Source of the DNA: Roseiarcus sp963758335
GTDB lineage: Bacteria; Pseudomonadota; Alphaproteobacteria; Rhizobiales; Beijerinckiaceae
DNA: 64,000 nt
Assembly: GCA_963758335.1 (NCBI GenBank)
Contig: CAVWVF010000006.1
Span: 372,001-436,000 of the forward strand
Direction of reading: 5' to 3'
Below the pieces are notes generated by a model. The model had not been told where the DNA came from. It worked only from the letters and a program-made list of their open reading frames with translations, and made no database searches. This document shows positions 27,308-36,419 of the stretch, one piece after another (the first letter of the stretch is position 1; each line of letters begins with the position of its first letter). Both the position numbers and the translations under genes were made by a program.

Positions 27308-28491
27308 TCAGGCCGGCGCGAGCCTGAGCTGCGTGACGCGGAGTATTTGATCGACCGCGAGTGCCATCACGCCGAACATGAGACCTTGATCGCGCCGCGC
27401 ACGCGCACGGACCGTGCGCCGAATTCATCCTTCAGTCGGGCGTTGACGCGTTCGGCCAGGGTGCGAAAATCAAAAATCACGTCGTCCGGATCGGGCATAT
27501 GGATGAGTTTCATGCGCTCGACTTCTTTGGCCCATTCGGCCTTGGCTTCGTGCTGGGCGCGAAAGTTGCGATCGATGATCGGCGCATGGCCGAGCGCCTT
27601 GCTGTGGTCATGGATGGCGGCGGCGTCGTAGGCCGCATCCATTAGATCGTAGAGATAGGAGACGCGGGCGCCGGTCATGGTCATCAAGGGAATGGCGACC
27701 TGACTGTCGTGGACGGAAGCCGAGGTCAGTCCGCAGGAGACCGGGATTTGGCCGCAGGCGACATCCAGATGCAGTTTGTAGCCGATCCAGGTTTCCTTGT
27801 AGCCCTTGCTGTTCTTCTTGGAGCCGACATCGCACGCGGTGGGCAGATCGGCGAGCATCTGATCGAGGTTCTGCGTGGTCTGCCGTTCGAGGCGCGTCGG
27901 CTCGGGTTTTGGCCGTTCCTCGTCCTTGCGCGGGCGTCCGCGCTTGCGCGTCGGCTGAGCGCCATCGGGCGGCGGCGGATCCCCCTTATTGTCGTTCGGC
28001 TCCGTCTTGACCGGCTTCTCGCGCGCCTCGATCTCGGTCGCGTCGCGCGCGATCACGCCGACGATGCGCCCGCCGAGCGAGCGCTCGATCAGCGCCGCGT
28101 GCATCTTGTCGGGCAGATCGCCCTGCGCAAACTCCGCGAAGGCGCGGGAAAAGGTAGCTTCCGATGGCACTTGCGAGCGTCGTTCCCAACCGAGAATGCG
28201 ACGCAGCGACTTGTCGACCTCGAGGCGCTCGATCAGAGCGGTGGTGGTAGGAACGCCCAGCACCGCCTTGGCGACGAAAGCCCTGGCGAGGGCGCGGCGA
28301 TCGCCAGGCGGGCGGCCGGCGCCTCGGGGCGGTTCGGGAACGAAGGCCTCGAGGCCGATCACGTCGAGGGTCGTGACGAGCCGCCCGAGCGCTTCGGTCA
28401 TCGGGTCGACTTCCTCGCGAAGCCAAGGAAACAGATAGCCCTGGATGTGGTTCCAGCGCGCTTTCATAGCGTCGAGAGGATCGTCGGTCAT
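27308..28491 (-). pseudogene. DDE transposase (IS4/IS5-superfamily type), frameshifted at its end
   Basis: MTDDPLDAMKARWNHIQGYL starts the protein. The DDE core is visible as VIARDATEIEAREKP (Asp), YLYDLMDAAYDAAAIHDHSK (Asp) and RVNARLKDEFGARSVRVRGA (Glu), with a KNSKGYKETWIGYKLHLDVA segment. After GAIKV the frame ends early; another frame continues LMFGVMALAVDQILRVTQLR to a stop at 27308-27310, so a few bases are missing near 27380. The element cut both the DUF1330 gene on its left and probably the YafY gene on its right. Confidence 0.75.
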
Positions 28492-28679
28492 TGCTGTTGC
28501 TATGGATCAGGACGATAGAATGAATGAAAAAGGTCTCGCCGCCGGGGCGGCCCGACGCCACGGGGACATCGGCTCAGTGGTTCATCGGCGTGATAACTTC
28601 GTCGCCCTTGATCGACATCTTGACGATGTCCTTCGCGTCGGATGGATTCTAATTACATTGCCTCGTTTTGTGAGGGGTT

Positions 28680-28927
28680 ATGAGCATCACCGCCTCGATT
28701 TCATCGGATGTCAGCATCAGAGGCGGCATGTCGTAATCGGTGGCGAGCAGGTAACCCAAGCCCGCCTCGCCCTCGATGGGAACCCGCTGGCCTATCAGGT
28801 CGGCGACGTCGCGGTACACCGTGCGCTTCGAGATTTCGAGTTCCTCCGCCAACGCGGCCGCCGTCACCGGTCGGGTCGATCGGCGGAGGATTTGTATGAT
28901 CTGGAATAATCGGTCGGCGCGGCGCAT
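28680..28927 (-). pseudogene. YafY-type HTH/WYL transcriptional regulator, N-terminal fragment
   Basis: MRRADRLFQIIQILRRSTRP and TAAALAEELEISKRTVYRDV are the winged helix of YafY/DeoR-like WYL regulators; LGYLLATDYDMPPLMLTSDE is the linker before the WYL ligand domain. The family sequence stops near 28680 and the WYL domain is gone, next to the IS. It is divergent from the VOC gene at 29030, the usual pairing for such regulators, so loss of the regulator may leave the VOC gene uncontrolled. Confidence 0.8.
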
Positions 28928-29029
28928 CGGATGCTGACTCCTGCTGCCAGGATGGTGTCAGCAGGCCTATGCGACAAGAGCTTCGGCAATACCGCAGCGC
29001 CTCCGCGGCCCAATCGATAGGAGTTTGCC

Positions 29030-29428
29030 ATGAAGTTCGCCTCCACACGGCTGATCGCTGCTGACATCAAGGCCCTTGTCAGCTTCTATGAGAAGGTGAC
29101 GGGCCAAAAGGCGGAGTGGCTTGCGCCTGTGTTCGCCGAAATCGTAACGTCGGCGGCGACGCTTGCTTTCGGCAGCGCCGAGACGGTGTCGCTATTCAAG
29201 GAGGGAAGCGCTGAGCCCGCCGCCAATCGCACTGCTATCATCGAGTTCCAGGTCGATGACGTGGAAGCCGAGTTCGCGAGGCTGAAAGATGAGGTGGAAG
29301 TGGTGCATGCGCCGAAGATGATGCCCTGGGGCAACTGCGCGGCTCAGTTCCGCGATCCCGAAGGAACGCTTGTGGGTCTGTATACCCCCGTCACTGACGC
29401 CGCAAAACAGCGGTTTGCGCCGCGTTAG
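29030..29428 (+). CDS. VOC-family (glyoxalase/dioxygenase-like) protein
   Basis: 132 residues with the paired beta-alpha-beta-beta-beta modules of the VOC superfamily: MKFASTRLIAADIKALVSFY at the start and AAQFRDPEGTLVGLYTPV at the end, the latter carrying the Glu typical of the metal site. AATCGATAGGAG precedes the ATG. Substrate cannot be told; these proteins act as lyases, dioxygenases or resistance proteins. Located divergently from the truncated YafY regulator. Confidence 0.85.
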   Translation: MKFASTRLIAADIKALVSFYEKVTGQKAEWLAPVFAEIVTSAATLAFGSAETVSLFKEGSAEPAANRTAIIEFQVDDVEAEFARLKDEVEVVHAPKMMPWGNCAAQFRDPEGTLVGLYTPVTDAAKQRFAPR

Positions 29429-30195
29429 TCTAGGTTGCGACGAAAGAGCATCAAGCACGATGCGCTAGGCGCCAAGCCGTCGGCGGAGTGCCTCAGTGAA
29501 CGTCCGCTTCTCGGATCACCTGAATGGGATCTTGAGTGGCAGCATTGGGTCGATTTGACCCATTCACCGCGGCCTTGGCGAACGGCCGTTATTTGCGCAT
29601 TGCTGCCGTTCCGTACAACGCCTTGTGCATCACTATTGCTGCGGTACCATTCCGCAAAAAGATTAGCTGAGAGGTTTCGCGATCGAAAGCGGTTCTGTAC
29701 CTTTGTGTGCAAGAACCCGGCTCATGAGCTTCTAGCGGCGGAGCGATGCCTCCGCCGCAGCGAAGGCGATCCATCATTGTCTGAGAAGTCGCGAGCCCTC
29801 GCGAGCGCCCCGGTGGAGCGCGAGGTAGCGCGCCTATCCCCGCGCTTCCATTGACGACTACAGACGCGTCACGTCGCCGCAAGACGCGTGGACGCGTTTC
29901 CAGTGGAGAGACACACGGTAGGAGAGCCTATTAACCCCCTCCGAACCCAAATAGGGGGCAGGGCCGTGCGTGTTCGGCCGCGATGCGCCACGGAGAGGCT
30001 CTTGCGGGGCGCCCCCCAAACCGAGGTCGAGGGCGTCGCCCGTGGAATAAGCATGCTTTTCGCCTGCGCGCGCCGCTGTCGGATTGCTCCGGCTCGAGAG
30101 CCTGTCGCCTGCTGCGGCGGCGGGGCAGTAGCAGGGGAGGCAGGCCGAGCCACTTCTCCAATTGCTGGGACGCGCGACACTGCCAGCACTCCCTC
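29429..30195. other. 767-bp stretch without a supported gene
   Basis: Open frames exist on both strands but none resembles a protein family and codon use is poor. No tRNA, IS end or attachment-site duplicate was found. The left boundary of the second mobile element may lie here, but I see no repeat of the 43.0-kb tRNA end. Confidence 0.35.
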
Positions 30196-30873
30196 TCACG
30201 CGATCATGCGGGCGATGGCTGCAGCGCCGTAAGTGGTGCCCTTGCTCGTCACATGCCCCGCCGCCTCCAACTCGGCCGCGATCTCCCGCAATGAGCGGTG
30301 GCGGCCGTTGATGGGATAGCGCGCCAGCTTCTTGGCCAGCGCGACCGCTTCAGGCTTCGCCTCGGCGACACTATGCCGGCCGCCGCACTTGCCCGTCTCG
30401 CGCTTCTTGCGCTCGCGGGCCTTGCGCAGCTTGGCGACAAGGGCCTGCTTCTCGAACTGGGCGACGGCCCCCAGGACTTGGCGAATCAGAACGGCCGTAG
30501 GGGTTTCGTCGAGAAAGCTGTCTGGGCTGTCCGCCGCGACGAGCGTTACGCCAGCGTTGCGAAGAAAGCGCCAACCCGTCTCTTGGACGATCAAGTCGCG
30601 TGCGAAGCGGCCCGCCGTCTCGACAATGATTGTCCGCACGCCATTGCCGAGGAGGCGCTGCAACATGGCGGCGAAGCCCGGCCGCTCGTCGATTGCGTCA
30701 GCGCCGGACACCGCCGCGTCATAGAATTCTTCGACAATCTCATATCCCGCTGACTTGGCGAAGGTAACCACAGCGGCGCGCTGGCGCTTGAGCAAGTCCT
30801 TGTCTGGCCCAACGTTAGTCGCTGACGATGTTCGGAAGTAGGCAACTGCCTTGGTTAACTCTTTACGTGACAT
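30196..30873 (-). CDS. Serine recombinase (resolvase/invertase family)
   Basis: 225 residues. AVAYFRTSSATNVGPDKD contains the catalytic Ser region; IVEEFYDAAVSGADAIDERP, GVRTIIVETAGRFARDLIVQ and GAVAQFEKQALVAKLRKARE are the other conserved blocks of the resolvase catalytic domain. A short C-terminal DNA-binding part follows (SLREIAAELEAAGHVTSKGT). Full-length and open. It lies at the end of the second element, in the place that the resolvase remnant holds in the first. Likely function is site-specific resolution or inversion for the element. Confidence 0.9.
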   Translation of the reverse strand: MSRKELTKAVAYFRTSSATNVGPDKDLLKRQRAAVVTFAKSAGYEIVEEFYDAAVSGADAIDERPGFAAMLQRLLGNGVRTIIVETAGRFARDLIVQETGWRFLRNAGVTLVAADSPDSFLDETPTAVLIRQVLGAVAQFEKQALVAKLRKARERKKRETGKCGGRHSVAEAKPEAVALAKKLARYPINGRHRSLREIAAELEAAGHVTSKGTTYGAAAIARMIA

Positions 30874-31069
30874 GGCTTTTGCCGGTTTGTTCGTGTCCTT
30901 TCTTTAAGGAATTGTAACAGACTTCGAGCGCAAAGCAAAGCATTTCGGTTTCCGCCGGGCTCGAATTTGCGCTCTCGACGCCTTGCATCGCTCCGCGCGT
31001 GCGCTCGCCGAGGCCCATCGCGTTGACGAAGTGAAAGACATCCGCGACAGGGCGTTCGCCATGCAGCAT
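30863..31069 (-). CDS. Small protein overlapping the serine recombinase start
   Basis: 68 codons from MLHGERPVADVFHFVNAMGL, ending KKGHEQTGKSHVT with its stop inside the recombinase start (11-nt overlap). The tight overlap suggests co-translation. No family recognised. Confidence 0.4.
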   Translation of the reverse strand: MLHGERPVADVFHFVNAMGLGERTRGAMQGVESANSSPAETEMLCFALEVCYNSLKKGHEQTGKSHVT

Positions 31070-31223
31070 TACGCGCGGCAGGCGAGGAACACGAAGCTGA
31101 TTGACCCTGAGACGGGAATCAGACTGAGAGCGGAACGTTGCGCAGCGAGCTGCTAAGGGAGATGGCGGAACGCGGAGAACGCCGGTCAGGCGGCGGCTGC
31201 CAGAAGCTCGCCGACGCCCCGTG

Positions 31224-31571
31224 TCAGCCCGCTTGCTTGCTCTCCCCGCGCTCCTGCGCCTCCGCCTCCCGCGCCGCGACGATCGCATTGAGGATCTGTT
31301 CGAGCGAGCGGCCCTGCTGCTCGACCTCAACGGATTGCCGCGGCTTGCCGAGCGCGCGGTTGATCCAATTTGCGGCGCAGAAAGCGCGGACGGTGTACGG
31401 CGCTTTCGGGTCCATCATGATGTCGTAGAGCACATTGGCGGCGTCAGGGCATTTGTCCCGGAAAAGCTTGAGCAGGTCGCGGTGCTCGTGCGTCAGTCCG
31501 CCAGGATTGCCGGACATCAGCCACCTGCCGCGATAGCCGCGTTGCGGCTCGATGATTTCGACGTCGCTCAC
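31224..31571 (-). CDS. Terminase-small-like / DUF5681-like protein
   Basis: 115 residues from a GTG (VSDVEIIEP). GRWLMSGNPGGLTHEHRDLL followed by KLFRDKCPDAANVLYDIMMD and RAFCAANWINRALGKPRQSV resembles the small packaging-type proteins that share the (S)GNPxG motif with the DUF5681 gene at 171-620. It occupies the same relative place in the second element as that gene in the first. Function unknown. Confidence 0.6.
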   Translation of the reverse strand: MSDVEIIEPQRGYRGRWLMSGNPGGLTHEHRDLLKLFRDKCPDAANVLYDIMMDPKAPYTVRAFCAANWINRALGKPRQSVEVEQQGRSLEQILNAIVAAREAEAQERGESKQAG

Positions 31572-32019
31572 GTGTTCTGTCGTACAATTTTCGTGATGAT
31601 TTCGCAACCAACGCGGCGAGAGTAAGCCAGCCATCGGCGAGCGCAGCCGCGACCCGCAACATCCAGTCGGCGGCATCCGGGCGCACAAAAGGGTCTACCT
31701 TTTATGTGCCTGTTTCCGAGCGCGTGAAGGGCGGGGCGTCGAAGGCGAACTCAAACGTGCTCAACATCGCGTCTTTTCTTTCCTTCCGTTTTCTGATTTC
31801 TGCCCTTTTGGCGCTTTTTGCAGTTGCCCCCTGGCGTGTTTTTGCGTTTTTCGCCCAGTTTTCGGCCGCAGTGGCGTCGGCGGGCCGCCGGGGATACTGG
31901 TGATCATGGTGATGACTCCACGCCACGCGCATGAAAATGGCAGTTTTTTAAAGCTGCCAATTTAGGGTCTAGGGAGTGAAACATCCCCATGACACCCCCA
32001 TCACCATGGCTCCGGTCGG
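31572..32019. other. Stretch between terminase-like gene and topoisomerase A-like gene
   Basis: A 76-codon minus frame (31702-31932) is Lys/Arg-rich and lacks family features. A 6-bp stem, TGGCAG...CTGCCA with a 10-nt A/T-rich loop, lies at 31938-31959. In copy 1 this interval holds the small gene, SSB and ATPase, which are absent here. Confidence 0.35.
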
Positions 32020-32906
32020 TCACTGGTCGGCATCCAGCACTTTCCTGACGGCCGCATCCCAGCGAAGCGTCGGGCGATCATTCAAGATTTTGGTGACCTG
32101 TTGCTCGATGTCGTCTGGCGCAGAAACGTCGGCGTCGTCGAGGTCGGTCTCCGCCGCGTCGTACGCCTCCTGGAAGCGCCGGCCGCGCTCGAACAGCCGA
32201 TAGGTGTCATCAAGCGTCTGTTTTGGCGGGACGATCTTTTTGATGCCGTGCTCGGCGAGCTTGCGCTCGATGAAGACTATGAGTTGCTGGCTGGTCATCG
32301 CATTGAGCTCGACCCGCTGGCGCAGCAGGAACTCGCATTCTTCGGGCGTTGCTCCGCTGTTGCTCAGCCGGTCGCGTGTCTTCTGGGGACTACTTTTGGA
32401 GCTTGCGGCGGCCTCGGATTGCAGGCCCATCGCCTGGACGTCTGCGAGCCGCAGTCCGAGGTCGATGACTTCGAAGTCGCTCTCGAATTGATAACGTCGG
32501 GTGTCGCGCCGCAGCGTGTCCAGAATGGTGAAGCCGGCGGTGTCGAAATCATGCAAGACAAACAGTGGGATGCTGTGGGCGCCGCACATCCGATCGACCA
32601 GCAGGCGCGCGGCGGTGACCGAGACGCCCTTGGTTGACATGATCGCGAGGTCGTGGCGCTCGGCCTGCGCATTCCGGTGATCTTGAACGGTTAATCCGTT
32701 CGATCATGAACACCAATTCCGGTGATCATGAACACCCGCTCGCGCTGGCCTGAGCGGGCGCTGGCGAGCGGCACGCCGTCACGGTGGGTGGTTGCCACTG
32801 ACGGTTGTCCCGTCTCATCTTTCCTTGGTGTTCGTCAAGCGGCGCCAGCGCGGCTCGGCATATTTTCCCCGATAGTTGCGGATGCACATTGCTTGCTCCT
32901 GGCCGG

Positions 32907-33230
32907 TCAATCGCGTCCGTACCCCCGCGGCGGCACGATGGCGGCGAGTTCATCTAGATCCAGATCGACGATGGCCTGCAAGGCCGCAGCAGTAGGGGTG
33001 TCGCGGAGGCTATCCGGCAAGGCGTCGTACCAGGCGGCGTATTCGGCTTGCAGGGCGAGGAGCCCGGCGACCGTGTCGAGCCAGCGCTGCGAGCGGGTGC
33101 GCCGGTCGGCAGGCCGCCGATATCGGACGACGGGCACTGCCTTGTGGGCTTCGCGGCGCGCGCGATAGCGGGCTTGGCGTTCGGCGTTGCTGAGCGGGTG
33201 CTCAGCTTCGGGGTGTCGGCCTCTTGGCAT
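32907..33230 (-). CDS. IS21 passenger protein of unknown function
   Basis: 107 residues: MPRGRHPEAEHPLSNAERQA then RYRARREAHKAV, a basic DNA-binding-like start, and a helical rest (LQAIVDLDLDELAAIVPPRG). It lies after istB inside the element in the same orientation. I recognise the start as typical of small accessory proteins seen in some IS21 elements. No known activity. Confidence 0.6.
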   Translation of the reverse strand: MPRGRHPEAEHPLSNAERQARYRARREAHKAVPVVRYRRPADRRTRSQRWLDTVAGLLALQAEYAAWYDALPDSLRDTPTAAALQAIVDLDLDELAAIVPPRGYGRD

Positions 33231-33326
33231 GGCGGGATTCCCGTTACGTAACGCAATGCAATGGGTGATAGCCGGGTGAGCCGCGGCTCAGGCGGCGTGA
33301 TCGGCAGGCTCGGAGCGGACCGGTGT

Positions 33327-34090
33327 TCATCGGACAGCGGCAGAGCTGTCGCCCTCCGTCGGAGCACTGACAGCGTGACGCTTGCGTAGACTCGGCCCCT
33401 TCAGCTCGATGCGATGGGCGCGGTGCACGACGCGGTCGAGGATGGCATCGCCGATCGTCGGATCGCCGACCAGTTCGTGCCAGCGCGTCACGGGGACCTG
33501 GCTGGTCACCAGCAGCGAGCCCTTCTCGTACCGGTCATCGACGATCTCCAGCAGATCTCGCCGCTGCTCGGCGGTCAGCGGTTCCGGACCCCAGTCGTCG
33601 ATGATCAGCAGCCTGGTGCGCTCCAGCATCGCCAGCATCCGCGGCAGCCTTCCTTCACCACGGGCGGTGGCGAGCTCGGCGAACAGCCGCGGCGCACGCC
33701 GATCGAGCACCGAGAAGCCTTCCCGGGAGGCCTTGTGTCCCAGGCCAGCCACGATTTGCCGGTACCCGTCGGACCGCCGATCACCAGGTGCTGGCTGTGA
33801 CGGATCCAGTCACAGCCAGTGAGTTTGTGGAACAGGGCACGGTCCAGACCGCGCGGGGTGCGGAAGTCGGTATCCTCGACCACAGCGTTCTGGCGCAATC
33901 TGGCCTGGCGCAATCGTCGGCCGAGACGCTTGTTGTCGCGCGCGGTCACTTCGCGGTCGAGCAGCAGGCCGAGCCAGTCCTCGCGGGTGAGATCGGTGGC
34001 GGCCGACGTGGTCTGCATCTCGAGGAACGCATCGGTCATGGCGGCCATGCCGAGGCTGCGCAGGCGCTCGGCCAGAGGGTGGGTCAGCAT
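33327..34090 (-). pseudogene. istB: IstB helper ATPase, frameshifted after Walker A
   Basis: Start at ATG 34088-34090, behind AAAGGAGAG. MLTHPLAERLRSLGMAAMTD and the Walker A GPTGTGKSWLA are in one frame; GHKASREGFSVL, LLIIDDWGPEPLTAEQRRDL (Walker B) and VTSQVPVTRWHELVGDPTIG in another. The usual text between them (WLACALGHK) would need about seven more bases, so a short deletion near 33740 is likely. IstB loads and directs the IstA transposase, so this copy is probably not autonomous. Confidence 0.8.
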
Positions 34091-34101
34091 CGTCTCTCCT
34101 T

Positions 34102-35619
34102 TCAATGGTAGTAGCCGGGGCCGCGGATGTTCTCGTGGAACAGGCTGGGGTGGTCCGGCTCGCGCGGCTTCCTGTCCTGGGCATTCTTCAGGATCGCAGC
34201 GACCGAGCTGTACGAGCGGGTGCCCAGGGCGAGCGCCCGTGCGCAGGCGGCATCCAGCCGCTCGGCGTCGTAGCGCGTCGCCAGCCGGAGAATGCCGATG
34301 CAGGAGCGGAACCCCTGCTCGGGATGCGGGCGCGAACGCAGGATGATCTCGACCAACGCCGCGGCGTCGTCGCCGATCGCTGCCGCCTCTCGCAGGATCC
34401 GCTCGTGCGTCCAGTCGCGGTAGCGCCGGTGCGAACTCGGCATGTGGTCGGCGAGCGTGGTCGGGCGGTACGGCCGCAGGCTACGCAGATGGGCGGCGAC
34501 CAGCTTGCCGTGGTGGAAGATCTCCACCGTCTTTGCAGTGATGCGCGCTTCCACCTCTTCGCGGAGCAGCCGCTTGTCGATCTCGACGTGGTAGTCGAGG
34601 TTGACCCGGCAGCGCTTCCAGTCAGCATATTCGTAGGCCGCCGGCGGCAGCTCCCGCAGGGCGGGCCGGTCGACCTGCTCATAGAGCGCGCGTCGGGTGG
34701 CGCCCCAGCCGCGCATTGGCCGATCGTTGAGCTGATCGACCAGTTCGCGGATCGCTTGATTTAGTTCGGCCAGGGAGAAGAACTGCCGATTGCGCAGACG
34801 CGCCAATATCCAGCGCTGCACCACCTGAACGCCGACTTCCACCTTGGCCTTGTCGCGCGGCTTGTACGGCCGTGCCGGAACCACTGCGGTGCCGTAGTGC
34901 GACGCCATATCGGCATAAGTGCGGTTGACCAGCGGCTCGTAGAAGCAGGCCCGGGTGATCCCGGCGCGCAGGTTGTCGCTGACGATCTGCCGCGGCGCGC
35001 CACCGATGAACGCCAGCATGGCGACGTGCGCGGCAATCCAATCCGGCAGCGACTGCGTCCAGGTCGCTTCGGCGAAGGTGTAGCTGGAGGCGCCCAGCAC
35101 CGCGACGAATATCTCGGCCCGGCGCACCTCTCCGGTCGCCCCGTCGATCACCTCCATGGCGTGACCGGCGAAGTCGACGAAGATCCGCTCACCCGCGGTG
35201 TGCACCTGGCGCAGTGTCGGCTTCAGCCGGCCAACCCATTCGCGATACAGGTCGCAGAACCAGGAGTAGCCAAACCCGTCCTGGGCTCCCGTTCCGCCAC
35301 GGTATTCTTCCCAGAGCAGCGATAGCGTCATATTCGGCCGCCGCAACTCGCGGTGCACCGCCGCCCAGTCCGGCGCCGGCCGCTGCTCCGCCGCCACCGC
35401 CGGCGGAGGCGGATACAGCAGCGTCTCCAGTTGCGCGTCGTCCAACCCGTCCGGTAACGGCCAACCCAGTCCTGCCCGCCGCGCACGATTGAGGTACGTG
35501 TTCACCGCCCCCGTGCTCAGCCGCAAACTGATCCCGATCGCCCGCTGGCTCAGCCCCTGAGCAAATCGCAGGCGCAGCACCTCGCGTATCTTCCGCATCG
35601 ACAATCTCTCGCCCGGCAT
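34102..35619 (-). CDS. istA: IstA transposase (IS21 family)
   Basis: About 505 residues: an N-terminal helix-turn-helix (LRFAQGLSQRAIGISLRLST), then the DDE core with RIFVDFAGHAMEV (Asp), PRQIVSDNLRAGI (Asp) and a downstream Glu in the KPRDKAKVEVGVQVVQRWIL region, and a C-terminal beta-barrel domain. GGAGG lies six bases before the ATG at 35619, which I prefer over the ATG two codons earlier. Complete and open. Confidence 0.93.
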   Translation of the reverse strand: MPGERLSMRKIREVLRLRFAQGLSQRAIGISLRLSTGAVNTYLNRARRAGLGWPLPDGLDDAQLETLLYPPPPAVAAEQRPAPDWAAVHRELRRPNMTLSLLWEEYRGGTGAQDGFGYSWFCDLYREWVGRLKPTLRQVHTAGERIFVDFAGHAMEVIDGATGEVRRAEIFVAVLGASSYTFAEATWTQSLPDWIAAHVAMLAFIGGAPRQIVSDNLRAGITRACFYEPLVNRTYADMASHYGTAVVPARPYKPRDKAKVEVGVQVVQRWILARLRNRQFFSLAELNQAIRELVDQLNDRPMRGWGATRRALYEQVDRPALRELPPAAYEYADWKRCRVNLDYHVEIDKRLLREEVEARITAKTVEIFHHGKLVAAHLRSLRPYRPTTLADHMPSSHRRYRDWTHERILREAAAIGDDAAALVEIILRSRPHPEQGFRSCIGILRLATRYDAERLDAACARALALGTRSYSSVAAILKNAQDRKPREPDHPSLFHENIRGPGYYH

Positions 35620-36419
35620 TCCCATCCTCCGCTGCTCGGCAAAGGATCGGGACTACCCCTGGTTGAAGACTGTCAGCAGCACAGACCCACCGTGGCGCTC
35701 CAGGCCGCGTTCATGATCACCGGAATCGGTGTTCACGATCGACCGGAACCGGTGTTCAGGATCAACTGGATTGGATGTTCACAATCAAACGGAATCCGTG
35801 TTCACGATCCACCGGAACGCGCAGCTCGGCCAGATTGACCCGCTCGAACAGCGGTTGAAACCCCTCTTTTTCGATGAACATCACCGCGCCAAAATTGCAA
35901 TCCGGACCGTGCGTGCTGATGTTGGCGGCGTCGAGTGTCGGCTCTTCTAACTCCGCTTTCCGTATATTGTGCAGGTAAGTGCGAACGTCGAGGGTGCCGA
36001 GATTGACGATTTTGCCGTCGTGCGGTTCGGTGAAGTGCCCGCGCGCGTCGAAGACGACGTCCCAATCGACGCCATGCTCCTCCATGTAATCCGGCAAGAG
36101 AGTTTGGCAGAAATATTGATCGTCGAGCCGTTTGCCGGATGTCAGCGCCTCGATCTTGGGTCTCGCAGCATACATCACCTGGCGAGCGTTCGCGGGCAGC
36201 GTGCCGTTCGTCGAGGCGGCCATATAAGCCTCCTCCATCACCTGCGCCGCGGCGTCCTTCTGCGATAAACCGCGCGCAGCGGTCATGCGCACCCTTCGAT
36301 AGCTGACGTAGCTCGGCCGCCGCTCTTCGGATTTCTTGGTCGCTGTCCACTTCCCGGTCGCCTTGGTGACGGCTGAGGTGATGGCCTCGCCGAGATTGCG
36401 ATGCTTCGTCTTTGGAGCC

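Larger units (their letters stand above)
32666..35823 (-). mobile_element. IS21-family insertion sequence (3158 bp)
   Basis: Ends are TGCGCATTCCGGTGATC (32666 on) and its near-inverse GATCCACCGGAACGCGCA (to 35823), within the IS21 pattern of TG...CA ends. As usual for IS21, each end carries several copies of a ~22-bp motif (core TTCCGGT-GATC-TGAACAC): about five at 35709-35823 and three at 32666-32730. Contents: istA (intact), istB (frameshifted) and a passenger gene. Confidence 0.93.
32658..35831. repeat. 8-bp target duplication GCTCGGCC of the IS21-family element
   Basis: GCTCGGCC is present at 32658-32665 and 35824-35831, directly outside the element ends. Deleting one copy plus the element restores the topoisomerase reading frame, which proves the boundaries. 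Confidence 0.9.

Noticed and set aside
29589..30232. Candidate genes in the 29.4-30.2 kb gap
   Set aside because: Frames on both strands are Arg/Ala/Pro-rich without motif or ribosome-binding site.
31702..31932. Possible 76-codon gene before topoisomerase A copy 2
   Set aside because: Low-complexity basic composition, no ribosome-binding site and no counterpart in copy 1.
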